Assembly (NCBI RefSeq): GCF_900167435.1
Contig: NZ_FUWS01000011.1
Location: forward strand, 124,001 to 188,000
Length of the DNA stretch: 64,000 nucleotides
Reading direction: 5' to 3'
From: Marinactinospora thermotolerans DSM 45154
Lineage (GTDB): Bacteria > Actinomycetota > Actinomycetes > Streptosporangiales > Streptosporangiaceae
The notes under the pieces are model-generated. The model was not told the DNA's origin and did not search any database. It saw only the letters and a list, made by a program, of their open reading frames with translations. Positions 47,625-56,296 of this stretch are shown piece after piece (the stretch's first letter is position 1; the number at the start of each line of letters is the position of its first letter). Made by a program: the position numbers and the translations under genes.

Positions 47625-47653
47625 TTGACAAAATCCGGCCGGTGCTCAATGAT
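47625..47653 (+). promoter_or_regulatory. Candidate promoter of the secreted-protein cluster
   Basis: TTGACA (47625-47630), then 17 bases, then AATGAT (47648-47653). The -35 is perfect and the -10 is weak. It leaves an untranslated leader of about 70 bases before GTG 47732. Confidence 0.5.
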
Positions 47654-47731
47654 TACCGATGTCCGCCGCGATTGAGGGGCGCTGATCAACGCCCTGTCAC
47701 CCAACCTCGAATCGACTCTTCAGGGGTAATT

Positions 47732-47956
47732 GTGTTCAAGAAGTTCTCGGTTGTCGGTCTGATCGCCGGTGCGGCTCTCGGTTCGGTTCTGATGGCCGCC
47801 CCCGCCCACGCCGAAGACGACAACGACAACGCCCAGGTGGCCGCGGTCCAGCAGTGCAACAGCTCGATCAACGTCATCGGCATCCCGATCAACGCCCTGT
47901 CCAACCAGGAGATCGGCCAGTGCGTCAACGGTCCGCAGCAGACCGTGAACGACTAA
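47732..47956 (+). CDS. Small secreted protein, tandem paralogue 1
   Basis: A 74-aa precursor. The signal peptide is FKKFSVVGLIAGAALGSVLM with AHA cleavage after about residue 27. The mature part is about 47 residues with two cysteines: QQCNSSINVIGIPINALSNQ, then IGQCVNGPQQTVND. The mature sequence is hydrophobic in the centre and Asn/Gln-rich at the ends. Size and composition recall chaplins and rodlins of aerial hyphae, but I see no chaplin signature. Nearly the same mature sequence is repeated in the next two genes. Confidence 0.82.
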   Translation: MFKKFSVVGLIAGAALGSVLMAAPAHAEDDNDNAQVAAVQQCNSSINVIGIPINALSNQEIGQCVNGPQQTVND

Positions 47957-48012
47957 TAGTCCCTGAATTCTTTTTCTTTCCCTTTTCTCTTCTGGTGCAA
48001 GGAGTACCTTCC

Positions 48013-48231
48013 ATGCTTCGCAAGATCGCTGTTGCCGGCCTGCTCGCGGGTGCCGCCTTCGGTTTCGTCGCCGCCCCCGCCCACGCGGACGAGAGCAACA
48101 ACAACGGCCAGGTTGTCGCGCTCCAGCAGTGCAACAGCTCGATCAACGTCATCGGCGTTCCGGTCAACCTGCTGTCCAACCAGCCCATCGGCCAGTGCGT
48201 CAACGGTCCGCAGCAGACCGTCAACGACTAG
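48013..48231 (+). CDS. Small secreted protein, tandem paralogue 2
   Basis: A 72-aa precursor with the signal MLRKIAVAGLLAGAAFGFV and AHA cleavage. The mature part, QQCNSSINVIGVPVNLLSNQ then IGQCVNGPQQTVND, is nearly identical to paralogue 1, with both Cys conserved. GGAG lies ten bases before the ATG. It is 56 bases after the first gene and almost certainly on the same transcript. Confidence 0.84.
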   Translation: MLRKIAVAGLLAGAAFGFVAAPAHADESNNNGQVVALQQCNSSINVIGVPVNLLSNQPIGQCVNGPQQTVND

Positions 48232-48257
48232 TACGTACGACGGAAGGGACGCGCACC

Positions 48258-48587
48258 ATGCTGCGTAAGTTCGTCGTCGCCGGCCTGCTTGCCGGTGCCG
48301 CGCTCGGATTCGCCGCCGCGCCCGCGGCGGCCGACGGGCACACGTTCAACCAGAACGTCCAGGTGATCACGCTCCAGCAGTGCAACAGCTCGATCAACGT
48401 CGTCGGCGTTCCGGTCAACCTGCTGTCCAACCAGCCCATCGACCAGTGTGTCAACGGGCCGCAGCAGACCGTGACCGAGTCTGAGTCCGAGAAGAGCGAG
48501 TCCACCCCGGAGAAGCCCAAGGGCGGCTCCGAGACCGAGGAGCAGGCCGGTTCCGAGAAGGAGACCGACAAGCCCAGCGGTTACTGA
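48258..48587 (+). CDS. Small secreted protein, tandem paralogue 3 with acidic tail
   Basis: A 109-aa precursor with signal MLRKFVVAGLLAGAALGFA. The mature core, QQCNSSINVVGVPVNLLSNQ then IDQCVNGPQQTV, is shared with its neighbours. It is then followed by a 38-residue Glu/Ser/Lys-rich tail (ESEKSESTPEKPKGGSETEE) absent from the others, which may lengthen or anchor the protein. GGAAGGGA precedes ATG 48258. It is the last of the cluster; a hairpin follows. Confidence 0.84.
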   Translation: MLRKFVVAGLLAGAALGFAAAPAAADGHTFNQNVQVITLQQCNSSINVVGVPVNLLSNQPIDQCVNGPQQTVTESESEKSESTPEKPKGGSETEEQAGSEKETDKPSGY

Positions 48588-48600
48588 CCGCCGGTGCCCG

Positions 48601-48630
48601 GGTGAGGGGACGGGGCCCCGCTCCCTCACC
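48601..48630 (+). terminator. Hairpin after the secreted-protein cluster
   Basis: GGTGAGGGGA and CTCCCTCACC pair around a GC-rich loop containing GGGGCCCC, 13 bases after the last stop. A stronger terminator follows at 48655. Confidence 0.5.
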
Positions 48631-48654
48631 CGCCGGTTCGGCCTCGTGCCTATC

Positions 48655-48699
48655 GGGGTTCCCCGTTCTCCCGCGAAGGGAGGGCGGGGAACCCCTTTT
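48655..48699 (+). terminator. Terminator hairpin with T tract
   Basis: Arms GGGGTTCCCCG and CGGGGAACCCC pair perfectly around a 19-base loop and are followed by TTTT. It closes the secreted-protein transcript. Confidence 0.72.
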
Positions 48700-48838
48700 C
48701 CGTGTGCTCCCACATGGGCCGCGCGCCTGGGGGAAGGCTGAGTAGGCGCGTCGCTCCCAGGGAGACGGAAACCGCGAACCTAGGGTTACTCACAGTGAAC
48801 GGAAAAGTGGCGGCGGAACGGACGAACGGGAGGAAGTC

Positions 48839-49378
48839 ATGAGGAGAACCCAAGTGACCGCCATTGGGGCGCTGTGCTCGCTGGTGCTGCTCGGTGGCTG
48901 TGGTGGACAGGAGGCCGCGGAACAGGAGCGCGACGAGGCCGTGCCCGAGGCTGCGGAGGAACCCGCGCCGCACCAGGGACACGGCCGTTCCGGTACGGCG
49001 CGCACCCCCGAGGACGACGCAGGACAGGGCGCCGGCGAGGTCTTCGTCTACAACACCTACCAGGCCGAGGAAGGGCGGGCGGATCGCGAGCCCGCGACGC
49101 TGACCGCCTCGGAGCACACCACGTTCCAGAACCTGGAGTGGACGTCGTGGGACGGCGCCTCCGCGACCGCCGAGGGGGAGATCCTCGGCACCTGGTGCCT
49201 GCCCGAGTGCCAGGACGACCCCTACGCGGCGACGATCACCCTCGTGGAGCCCGAGGAGGTCGACGGCACCCTCTACTACACGGGGTACACCGTCGAGTCC
49301 GAGGAGCTGCCCGAGGAGATGCGGGAGAAGATGGAGGAGGCCGACGACAGCGCTCTCATGCTGCCGTCCGCCTCCTGA
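48839..49378 (+). CDS. Putative lipoprotein
   Basis: A 179-aa exported protein. The N-terminus MRRTQVTAIGALCSLVLLGGC ends in lipobox LGGC (Cys about residue 21), written here to its final Cys for reading, so it should be lipid-anchored. A Glu/Pro-rich linker follows, and the rest is a small domain with two further Cys (WCLPEC) and several Tyr/Trp. I do not recognise the family. ATG 48839 is preceded by GGGAGG nine bases upstream. Confidence 0.8.
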   Translation: MRRTQVTAIGALCSLVLLGGCGGQEAAEQERDEAVPEAAEEPAPHQGHGRSGTARTPEDDAGQGAGEVFVYNTYQAEEGRADREPATLTASEHTTFQNLEWTSWDGASATAEGEILGTWCLPECQDDPYAATITLVEPEEVDGTLYYTGYTVESEELPEEMREKMEEADDSALMLPSAS

Positions 49379-49509
49379 TCCGGATTCGGATCGCGAACCG
49401 CCATCGACGCGGAAACCGCAGTTCAGCGGCCTTCGGGGAGAGGTTCCGCCGGGTCCCCGGGCCCGAATCGGGACACGGGTGCCGTGAGGAGTCCCTAGGC
49501 TGCTGAATT

Positions 49510-50253
49510 GTGGGTGATGACGCGGCTCAGATGACGCAGACCGGTCCGACGGACCCCGACCCGGCTGCGCTCCCACCCCGGCCAGGGGAGGGGGCGCTCG
49601 ACGACGGCCGCTCCGCGCCGCGGCACGGGCGTGCCGCGCTGCTGCGACTGGCCAGATGGTTCGAGGGCGCCGACCCCGAGGCGGCCCATCGGCTCTTCAC
49701 CGCGGCGTTCGCGCTGTACCCCGCCCGGCATCTGGAAGGGCAGGGGGAGGACACGGTGGCGGCCACCACGGGGTGGTGGGACGCCCCGCCCTCCGCCGGC
49801 GTCGCGGTCAGGTCCGCCCGGCGTTCCGCGCCCGGACCGGTCCACGACCACACCGAACAGCAGACGCGGTTGCGCGACGCGGCCGAGGCCGCGGCCCATT
49901 GGCGCCGCTCCGCGGCGCAGGAGGTGCGCGACCTCCTGGCCGAGCCCACCCGGGACGGCGACCGCCCGCAGTTGAGCGGGGCCGCCCTGGAGGTGCTCAT
50001 GGGCCTGCTCACCGCGGCGCTCGGCACGGACGACGCCGCGTCGGGGGCCGGGACCGCCGCCGACCTCGAACTCGACATCAGGCTGCGCGTCATCCCCGCC
50101 CCGGGAGCGACGCTGACGCTGCGCGAGGCGGGGGGCGAACTCGTGCTCCGTGACCTGAGCCTGCACGCGACCCGCTACGCCGGCGGTACGGACCCATCCG
50201 TGGAACCGGACTCCCCAACGGAGTCCTCCTCGGAACTGGCGCACCCCGCGTGA
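49510..50253 (+). pseudogene. jetA: Truncated Wadjet kleisin JetA (TIGR02677-type), C-terminal part only
   Basis: The 247 residues match only the C-terminal region of the TIGR02677/JetA kleisin, normally about 500 aa: RLARWFEGADPEAAHRLFTAAFALYPARHL, then GWWDAPPS and a final beta-rich part; key words are given in pieces of RLARWFEGADP, AHRLFTAAF and ALYPARHL. A stop (49504-49506) lies just before GTG 49510, and upstream is the unrelated lipoprotein, so the N-terminal half that binds the SMC neck is missing. No ribosome binding site is well placed; ATG 49531 is an alternative. Probably decayed, unless the C-terminal domain alone has a new role. Confidence 0.75.
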
Positions 50254-50335
50254 CGTCACCGCGGGCGAGACCCGCGAGGCGGGGGCGGGCGAGCGGAGAC
50301 GGCCCGGTGTCCGGGGGAAGAGGGATCGAGGGAAG

Positions 50336-51571
50336 GTGGCGGCGGCCGTGGCGGCCAAGGACGACATCGCACTCATCGTGGAGCGGCAGACGGCGGCCCG
50401 GCGGCTCCTCGCCGACCCCCTGGTGACCGCTCACCGTCATCCCGAGGACTTCACGCTGGTCAGCGCCCACTCGGAGTGGCTGGTCCAGCGTTTCCAGCGG
50501 GTTCTCGGCTACCGCCTGGTCGTGGCCGCCGACCACGCCCGACTGGTCAAGAGCGGAATCCACGACGCGGTGGTGACCCCGCTGGTCCGCGACAGCGGTG
50601 CGGAGTTCACCCCCCGCTCCTACGCCTACCTCGCGCTCGCGCTCGCCGCGCTCGTCGACGCGCCGCCCGTGGTGCGACTGGCCGAACTGGCGGCGTGGGT
50701 GCGGGAGGCGGCGGTGGAGGCGGGCCTGGACCTGGACCCCGCGGACCGCGCCGCCGAACGGAGGGCGTTCACCGCGGCGTTGCGGGTCCTGTCCCGTCGG
50801 GGGGTGGTCGGCGAACGGGACGGTTCGCTCGCCGGCTACGCGGCGGACGGTGAACACGAGGTCCGGTTGGAGGTCCGCGCCGACATCGCGCGCAGGGTCG
50901 TCGCCCATCCCCCGCACGCGGTCGAGGAACCGGACGTGTTCCTGGCCGAGGCGGCGCGCGACGACGCGGCCGGCGACCCGCACAACGCCGAACTCACGAT
51001 CCGCCGCCGGCTCGCCGAGACCGCGGTGCTCTACCGCGACGACCTTCCCGCCCCGCAGCGTGTCTGGCTGGCCCACCACCAGTGGCGGGCGGTGGCCGAG
51101 CTCGGTGAGCTCCTCGGCTGCGACGCCGAGATCCGGGCCGAGGGGATCGCGCTGGTGCTGCCCCGGGACGGGACGCAGGACGGCGGCTGGGCGGGACGGT
51201 CCGCCGTGTTCCCGGGGCCGGGCCCGGTCGGCCGGGCCGCGCTGCTGCTGATCGGCCGGCTCGCGGCGCTCCTGCGCCCCGAGCCCGGCTCGCGCGGACC
51301 CGTCGAGATCCCCGCCGACCTGCTCAGCGCCCAGCTCGCCGACCTCCTCGACGAGGAGGACGCCGCGCGCTACTGGCCCCGCGCCGCCGTGGGCTGCCCG
51401 CCCGATCCCGGGGACGTGGCCGCGCGGGTCCTGGCGCTGTTGGGTGACGCGCGGCTGGTGGACCGCCCCGACCCGGGTCCCTCCCAGCTCGACGGGTGGA
51501 GGCTGCTCCCCGCAGCCGCCCGTTACGCCTCCTCGCCCCGCGAGTCCGGGACCGGGGAGGCCGACCGGTGA
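50336..51571 (+). CDS. jetB: Wadjet KITE-type subunit JetB (TIGR02678 family)
   Basis: A 411-aa protein matching the TIGR02678 family, the JetB (MksE-like) subunit of Wadjet SMC complexes. Visible features: ERQTAARRLLADPLVTA near the N-terminus, TPRSYAYLALALAALVDA, RRAFTAALRVLSRRGVV (winged-helix region) and ETAVLYRDDLPAPQRVWLAHHQ. The length is normal and the frame intact. GTG 50336 is preceded by GAGGGAAGG. It starts 82 bases after the jetA remnant. In a complete system it would bind JetA and DNA. Confidence 0.85.
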   Translation: MAAAVAAKDDIALIVERQTAARRLLADPLVTAHRHPEDFTLVSAHSEWLVQRFQRVLGYRLVVAADHARLVKSGIHDAVVTPLVRDSGAEFTPRSYAYLALALAALVDAPPVVRLAELAAWVREAAVEAGLDLDPADRAAERRAFTAALRVLSRRGVVGERDGSLAGYAADGEHEVRLEVRADIARRVVAHPPHAVEEPDVFLAEAARDDAAGDPHNAELTIRRRLAETAVLYRDDLPAPQRVWLAHHQWRAVAELGELLGCDAEIRAEGIALVLPRDGTQDGGWAGRSAVFPGPGPVGRAALLLIGRLAALLRPEPGSRGPVEIPADLLSAQLADLLDEEDAARYWPRAAVGCPPDPGDVAARVLALLGDARLVDRPDPGPSQLDGWRLLPAAARYASSPRESGTGEADR

Positions 51572-51752
51572 GAGGCCGATCACACGTGGGCCGCGTCGGG
51601 CCCCGGGCGCGGACGTCACCACGGCGGATGGGACGGGACGTGCCGGTGCGCGCCCGGCGCGCACCGGGGATCCGGGACAATGGCAGTGCCGCCCGCGCAC
51701 GGCGATCCCGGCGCGGCGGCGCGGCTGGTCGGTACAGAGCGGAGGGCGGTCG

Positions 51753-54700
51753 ATGAGCGACGCGGGTCACCCCGAGACGACACCTGCGCGGACCGCCGAC
51801 CCCCATCGCTATCGACTCAACCGGGCCGGCATCCACAACGTCTGGCAGTACGACGACCACGTCTTCGAGTTCGCCGAGGGACGGCTGCTGTTGCGCGGCC
51901 GCAATGGCGCGGGGAAGTCCAAGGCGCTGGAGATGCTGCTGCCGTTCCTGCTCGACGGCGACGCCCGCCGCCTCGACACCACGGGGACCAGCCGGACCAG
52001 TCTGCGCTGGCTCATGCTGGGCGGACAGACCGCCTCCGGTGAGGACGATGGGCGGGACGAGGGCGCGCACACGACCGCCCTCGGTTACCTGTGGGTCGAG
52101 TTCGCCGGACAGGACGACGAGGAACGGCCGCGCCGCCGCACGCTCGGCGCGGCCGTCGCGGCCTCCCCCGACGACGCCGACGCCAGGTGCGTCTTCTTCG
52201 TCACCGACCGGTCCGTCGGCACCGACCTCGATCTCGTCGTCGAGGGACGCCCCCTGCCCATCGAACGTCTGCGCGCCGAGGTCGGGCCCGAGAACTGCTA
52301 CGACGCCGCAACGGCCTACCGGGCCCGGGTCATGGACGAGCTCTTCGGCATCGACGACCCCACCCGCTACCGCAACCTCGTCCACCTGCTGTACCGCCTG
52401 CGCCGGCCCACCGTGGGCGAGCGTCTGGAGGCGGGGGAACTCGTCTCGGTCCTCGCCGAGGCGCTCCCGCCCATGGACGAGCGGGTACTCGACGAGGTCG
52501 CCCGCAACATCTCCGACCTCGACTCCGCCCGCGCCCGCCTGGCGGTGCTGCGCTCGGCGAAGGAGGGCGTCACCGGGTTCCTGGACGACTACCGCCGCTA
52601 CCTGCACGGCGCGCTGCGGGCCCAGGCCGCCGCCGTGCGGGCCCAGATCGACGACCACGCCCGTCGGGACGCCGAGGTCGCCCGGCTCGCCACGGAACTG
52701 ACCGATCTGGTGGCGGCCGAGGCCGAAGTGCAGGAGGAGCGCGACCGCGCGCGTCGCACGCGCGACACCGCCGCCGCCGACGCCGCCACGCTCGGTTCGA
52801 GCGAGCCCGGCTCGCCTCCCCCCGAGGAAGGGGAGCGCCAGGCCCGCTACGCGGCGGTCGTCGCCTATATCCGGGCCGCCGAGTCCGCCTGGGCCGCCGC
52901 GGGCCACGCCCTCACCAACGAGCGCAACGCCGCGGCACAGCTCGCCTCCGGCATCGCCGGCATCGAGCGTCGGATCACCGCGATGCGCGCCCCGCACGCC
53001 GAGGCGACGGCCCTCGCCCGGGCCGCGGGGGCGCCTCCCGGCGCGTTGGGGGAGATCCCGCAGGTCATGGCCGTCACCCTGGCCCCGCGCGAGAGCACGA
53101 CCCATGTCGACCTCGAAGGTCTGGAACAGGCCGTCGAGCGCGAACCGGTCCAGGGGATCGACATCGCGCGTCTGCGCGGACGCCTGGCCGAACTGCACGA
53201 CCGCCTCACCGCGGTCGACGACTGGGCCGCCCGCCGGACGGCCGCCGCGACCGCCCTGTACGACCGCACGGTCGAGTTGGCCGAGGCCGAACGCCGGGCG
53301 AGCGCGCTCGCCGACGAGGCCGAGTGGAGCGACGGGCACCTGGAGCGGGCTCTTGAACGCGAGCGCGCCGCCATCGAGGCCGTGCGGGCGGCCAGCGCCG
53401 CGCACGCGGCGGCGGTGCGCGAGTGGAGCGCCGCGTTGCGCGACGCCGTGGCCGACGCCGGCGGCGACCTCTCCGGGCCCCTCGCCGACCTGGAACAGCG
53501 GGTCGAGCTCCCCCTCGACGAGGAGCTGCGGGTGCTGGACATCGAGGTGCCGGCGGAGGTCATCCGGCACGCCCACGAGATCGTCGCCCCCCTCGTCTCC
53601 GAGCTGCGGGCCCGGCGCGACACCGCCGTCGGCGAGGAGCGCGAGCTCGTGACCGAGCTGGACGAACTCTCCGAGCGCCGCAAGGCCCTCGAAAACGGGC
53701 ATCTGGCCCCGCCGCCGGCCTGGGCCACCGCCGAGCGCGGGGACGCCCGGGGCGTCGCCTTCCACCTCGCGGTGGACTTCGCCGACCACCTCTCCGCCGC
53801 CGAACGCGCGGGACTGGAGGCCGCGCTTGAGGCCAGCGGGATCCTGTCCGGTTGGATCGCCGCCGACGGCACGGTCGTCGACCCCGCGACCCGTGATCTC
53901 GTCCTGCGCCCCACGGCGCCGACCGCCGGACGCACGCTCCTCGACGCGCTCACCCCGGTCGAGGTGCCCGGGTCCGGCGTGACCACCGCGACCGTCGCCG
54001 CGCTGCTGCGGGCGGTCAGGCTGGCCGAGGCCGACGAGAGCGGGGCGGCCCCGACCGGTGACCACGACGCCTCCGGCGGGATGGTGGGGACCGACGGGCG
54101 CTGGCGGCTCGGCGTCGCGGGCGGGGCGCACCACAAGGACCGCGCCGAGTACATCGGCGAGGCCGCGCGGGCCGACGCCCACGACCGCCTCCTGGCCAAC
54201 ATCGACCGGCGTATCGCGATCGCCGAGGCGTTGCTGGCCGAGGCGGGAGAGCGCAGGGGAGCCGTCGAGGAACGGCACGAGGCATTGGTGCGGGTGGCCC
54301 GCTCCGTCCCCTCGGGCGCGGGGCTGGCCGCGGCCTGGGCCGCCCTCGACAACGCCCGCGCCTGGCTGGTGACCGCCAACCGCGACGCCGCGGCGGCCCG
54401 CCGCGCCGCCGACACGGCCCGCGCCACCGTGCTGGAGCTGCGCGCCGAGGTCGCCGCGCACGCGCGCGAGCACGTCCTGCCCGAGGGGCGCGAGGAGCTC
54501 GTGGCGATCCTGTCGGCGTTGGCGCGGCTGCGGGTCCACGTCGCGGCGGCCTACCGCGACCTCGGCGACATCGCCGGACGCCTGGAGGACTACCACCGCC
54601 ACGTCGCCGAGTGGGAACGCGCCCGCGCCGATCGGGTGGTGGCCGAGGACGTGCGCACCGCGGCCATCGGCGACATGATCACGGTGCGTCGCGAGACCGA

Positions 54701-56114
54701 GCTCACCGACCGCGCACGCTCCGCCTCCCCCGAGCAGATCGGCAGCGCCGTCGCCGAGGTGCGGGCCCGCATGGACCAGGCGGCCCAGCGGCTGCCCGAA
54801 CTCGAACGGGCCGCGCGCGAGGCCAGGGACGAACGTGTCGCGGCCGAGACACGCCACGCCACGGCCCTGCGCGAGCGGGTCGAGCAGGCCGAACGCGTCC
54901 TGGCCGCGGGCGACCGGTTGCGGGCGATGCTCTGCACGGCCGACGGCCACGTCGACTCCGAGCTGCTCGTCGCGGCGGGCCTCGACGACGCCGACGACGA
55001 CTCCGGCCTGCGCGCCGCGCTGGACGCCCTCAGCGCGGCCGAAGCCGCCGCGCGCGCCGGAGAGGAGGGGGAGGAGGACGTCGACGCGCGGGTGCGCGCG
55101 CTCGACACGCTCGTCACGGTCCTGGAGGAACGGCTCGACCCCGACCCGGCCCACGACGTCGACAACAGCGGCATTCTGCGCAGCCGCGAGGAACTCCACC
55201 GCCTGCTGGCCGGCGGAGGCGCCGCCGCGGCGCGCACCGAGCTGACCGAGCCGGCCGGCGTCAAACGGCTCACCGTCCACGATGACGAGGGAGCCCACGA
55301 CATCACCGCCTACGCGGCCCGGCTCGACACGGCCATCGCCGAGGCCGAGGAGACGGCGGCGCTGCGCGAGGAGGAGGCGTTCGAACGCCACCTCCTCGGT
55401 GAGCTCGCCGCCCACCTCTCCCGCCAGATCTCCGAGGCCCGCGAGCTCATCGCGACGATGAACGAGGTGCTCGGCGACGTCACCACGTCGCAGGGGCTGG
55501 GGGTGCGCCTGGAATGGGCGCTCGCCCCCGACGCCGACGAGGACGTCAGCGCGGTCGTGCCGCTGCTGCAACGCCCGGCGGAGAAACGCACCAGGGTCGA
55601 GACCACCCGACTGCGTGACGCGCTGCGCCGCTGCATCGAGGCCATCCGCCGCCTCGACCCGACCGCGGCCAACGGGGCGCAACTTCGCGCCGCGCTGGAC
55701 TACCGCTCCTGGTTCGCCTTCACGGTCTATGTGACCGACGCCGCCCACCCGGGGCGGGAGCGCCGGCTCACCCACCGCACCGCGCTCAGCCAGGGCGAGC
55801 AGCGCGTCATCGCCTATCTGGTGCTCTTCGCGGCGGCCGCGGCCCGGTTCGGGGCGCTCGCGCCGCACGCCCCCCGGCTGATCCTTCTCGACGACGCCTT
55901 CGCCAAGGTCGACGAGCCCACGCACGGGCGTCTGCTCGGGCTGCTCGTCCAGCTCGACCTCGACTTCGTGTTGACCTCGGAACGTCTGTGGGGATGCTTC
56001 CCGAGTGTGCCGAGCCTGCACGTCTACGAGTGTCTGCGCGATCCCGCGGTCCCGGGGATCGCGACGCTGCACTTCACCTGGGACGGCACCCGCCGGCGCC
56101 TCGTCGGGGTCTGA
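51753..56114 (+). CDS. jetC: Wadjet SMC-like ATPase JetC (TIGR02680 family)
   Basis: A 1453-aa MukB/MksB-like SMC protein of the TIGR02680 family. The N-terminal head has RGRNGAGKSKALEMLLPFLLDG (Walker A RNGAGKS at about residue 53). Long Glu/Arg/Ala-rich coiled coils surround a hinge in the middle. The C-terminal head has SQGEQRVIAY (signature) and LILLDDAFAKVDEPTHGRL (Walker B). ATG 51753 follows GGAGGG. It stands 181 bases after jetB, a looser spacing than the overlapping genes of typical Wadjet operons. It looks intact, although its kleisin partner is truncated. Confidence 0.9.
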   Translation: MSDAGHPETTPARTADPHRYRLNRAGIHNVWQYDDHVFEFAEGRLLLRGRNGAGKSKALEMLLPFLLDGDARRLDTTGTSRTSLRWLMLGGQTASGEDDGRDEGAHTTALGYLWVEFAGQDDEERPRRRTLGAAVAASPDDADARCVFFVTDRSVGTDLDLVVEGRPLPIERLRAEVGPENCYDAATAYRARVMDELFGIDDPTRYRNLVHLLYRLRRPTVGERLEAGELVSVLAEALPPMDERVLDEVARNISDLDSARARLAVLRSAKEGVTGFLDDYRRYLHGALRAQAAAVRAQIDDHARRDAEVARLATELTDLVAAEAEVQEERDRARRTRDTAAADAATLGSSEPGSPPPEEGERQARYAAVVAYIRAAESAWAAAGHALTNERNAAAQLASGIAGIERRITAMRAPHAEATALARAAGAPPGALGEIPQVMAVTLAPRESTTHVDLEGLEQAVEREPVQGIDIARLRGRLAELHDRLTAVDDWAARRTAAATALYDRTVELAEAERRASALADEAEWSDGHLERALERERAAIEAVRAASAAHAAAVREWSAALRDAVADAGGDLSGPLADLEQRVELPLDEELRVLDIEVPAEVIRHAHEIVAPLVSELRARRDTAVGEERELVTELDELSERRKALENGHLAPPPAWATAERGDARGVAFHLAVDFADHLSAAERAGLEAALEASGILSGWIAADGTVVDPATRDLVLRPTAPTAGRTLLDALTPVEVPGSGVTTATVAALLRAVRLAEADESGAAPTGDHDASGGMVGTDGRWRLGVAGGAHHKDRAEYIGEAARADAHDRLLANIDRRIAIAEALLAEAGERRGAVEERHEALVRVARSVPSGAGLAAAWAALDNARAWLVTANRDAAAARRAADTARATVLELRAEVAAHAREHVLPEGREELVAILSALARLRVHVAAAYRDLGDIAGRLEDYHRHVAEWERARADRVVAEDVRTAAIGDMITVRRETELTDRARSASPEQIGSAVAEVRARMDQAAQRLPELERAAREARDERVAAETRHATALRERVEQAERVLAAGDRLRAMLCTADGHVDSELLVAAGLDDADDDSGLRAALDALSAAEAAARAGEEGEEDVDARVRALDTLVTVLEERLDPDPAHDVDNSGILRSREELHRLLAGGGAAAARTELTEPAGVKRLTVHDDEGAHDITAYAARLDTAIAEAEETAALREEEAFERHLLGELAAHLSRQISEARELIATMNEVLGDVTTSQGLGVRLEWALAPDADEDVSAVVPLLQRPAEKRTRVETTRLRDALRRCIEAIRRLDPTAANGAQLRAALDYRSWFAFTVYVTDAAHPGRERRLTHRTALSQGEQRVIAYLVLFAAAAARFGALAPHAPRLILLDDAFAKVDEPTHGRLLGLLVQLDLDFVLTSERLWGCFPSVPSLHVYECLRDPAVPGIATLHFTWDGTRRRLVGV

Positions 56115-56296
56115 CCCTCCGCCGCCGGCCTCCTCGAAGGGGTGTCCGCGGCCGCCCTCGGCCGCGGGCACGGACTCCTTCCCGGTCAGCGGCGTGGAGA
56201 CGGCGGGCGCCCGAACGGCTTCACGCGGACAGGGCGGAAAATTCGTACATCAGGCTCTACTCTGCAAAGACGAAGTCGAGATACGGAGCGGGTGTG

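Noticed and set aside
47732-48587. Annotation of the three secreted proteins as chaplins
   Set aside because: They lack the chaplin G-N-x-x-V-P-V...C...C pattern and differ in spacing; resemblance is in size and composition only.
49379-49509. Search for the missing JetA N-terminal half upstream of the truncated gene
   Set aside because: The gap has stop codons in the JetA frame and the preceding gene is a lipoprotein; no kleisin-like segment seen.
51324-56171. Minus-strand open frame of about 1600 codons opposite jetB and jetC
   Set aside because: The SMC head motifs in the plus strand prove the coding strand; the antisense product is Gly/Arg/Val-rich repeat-like noise.
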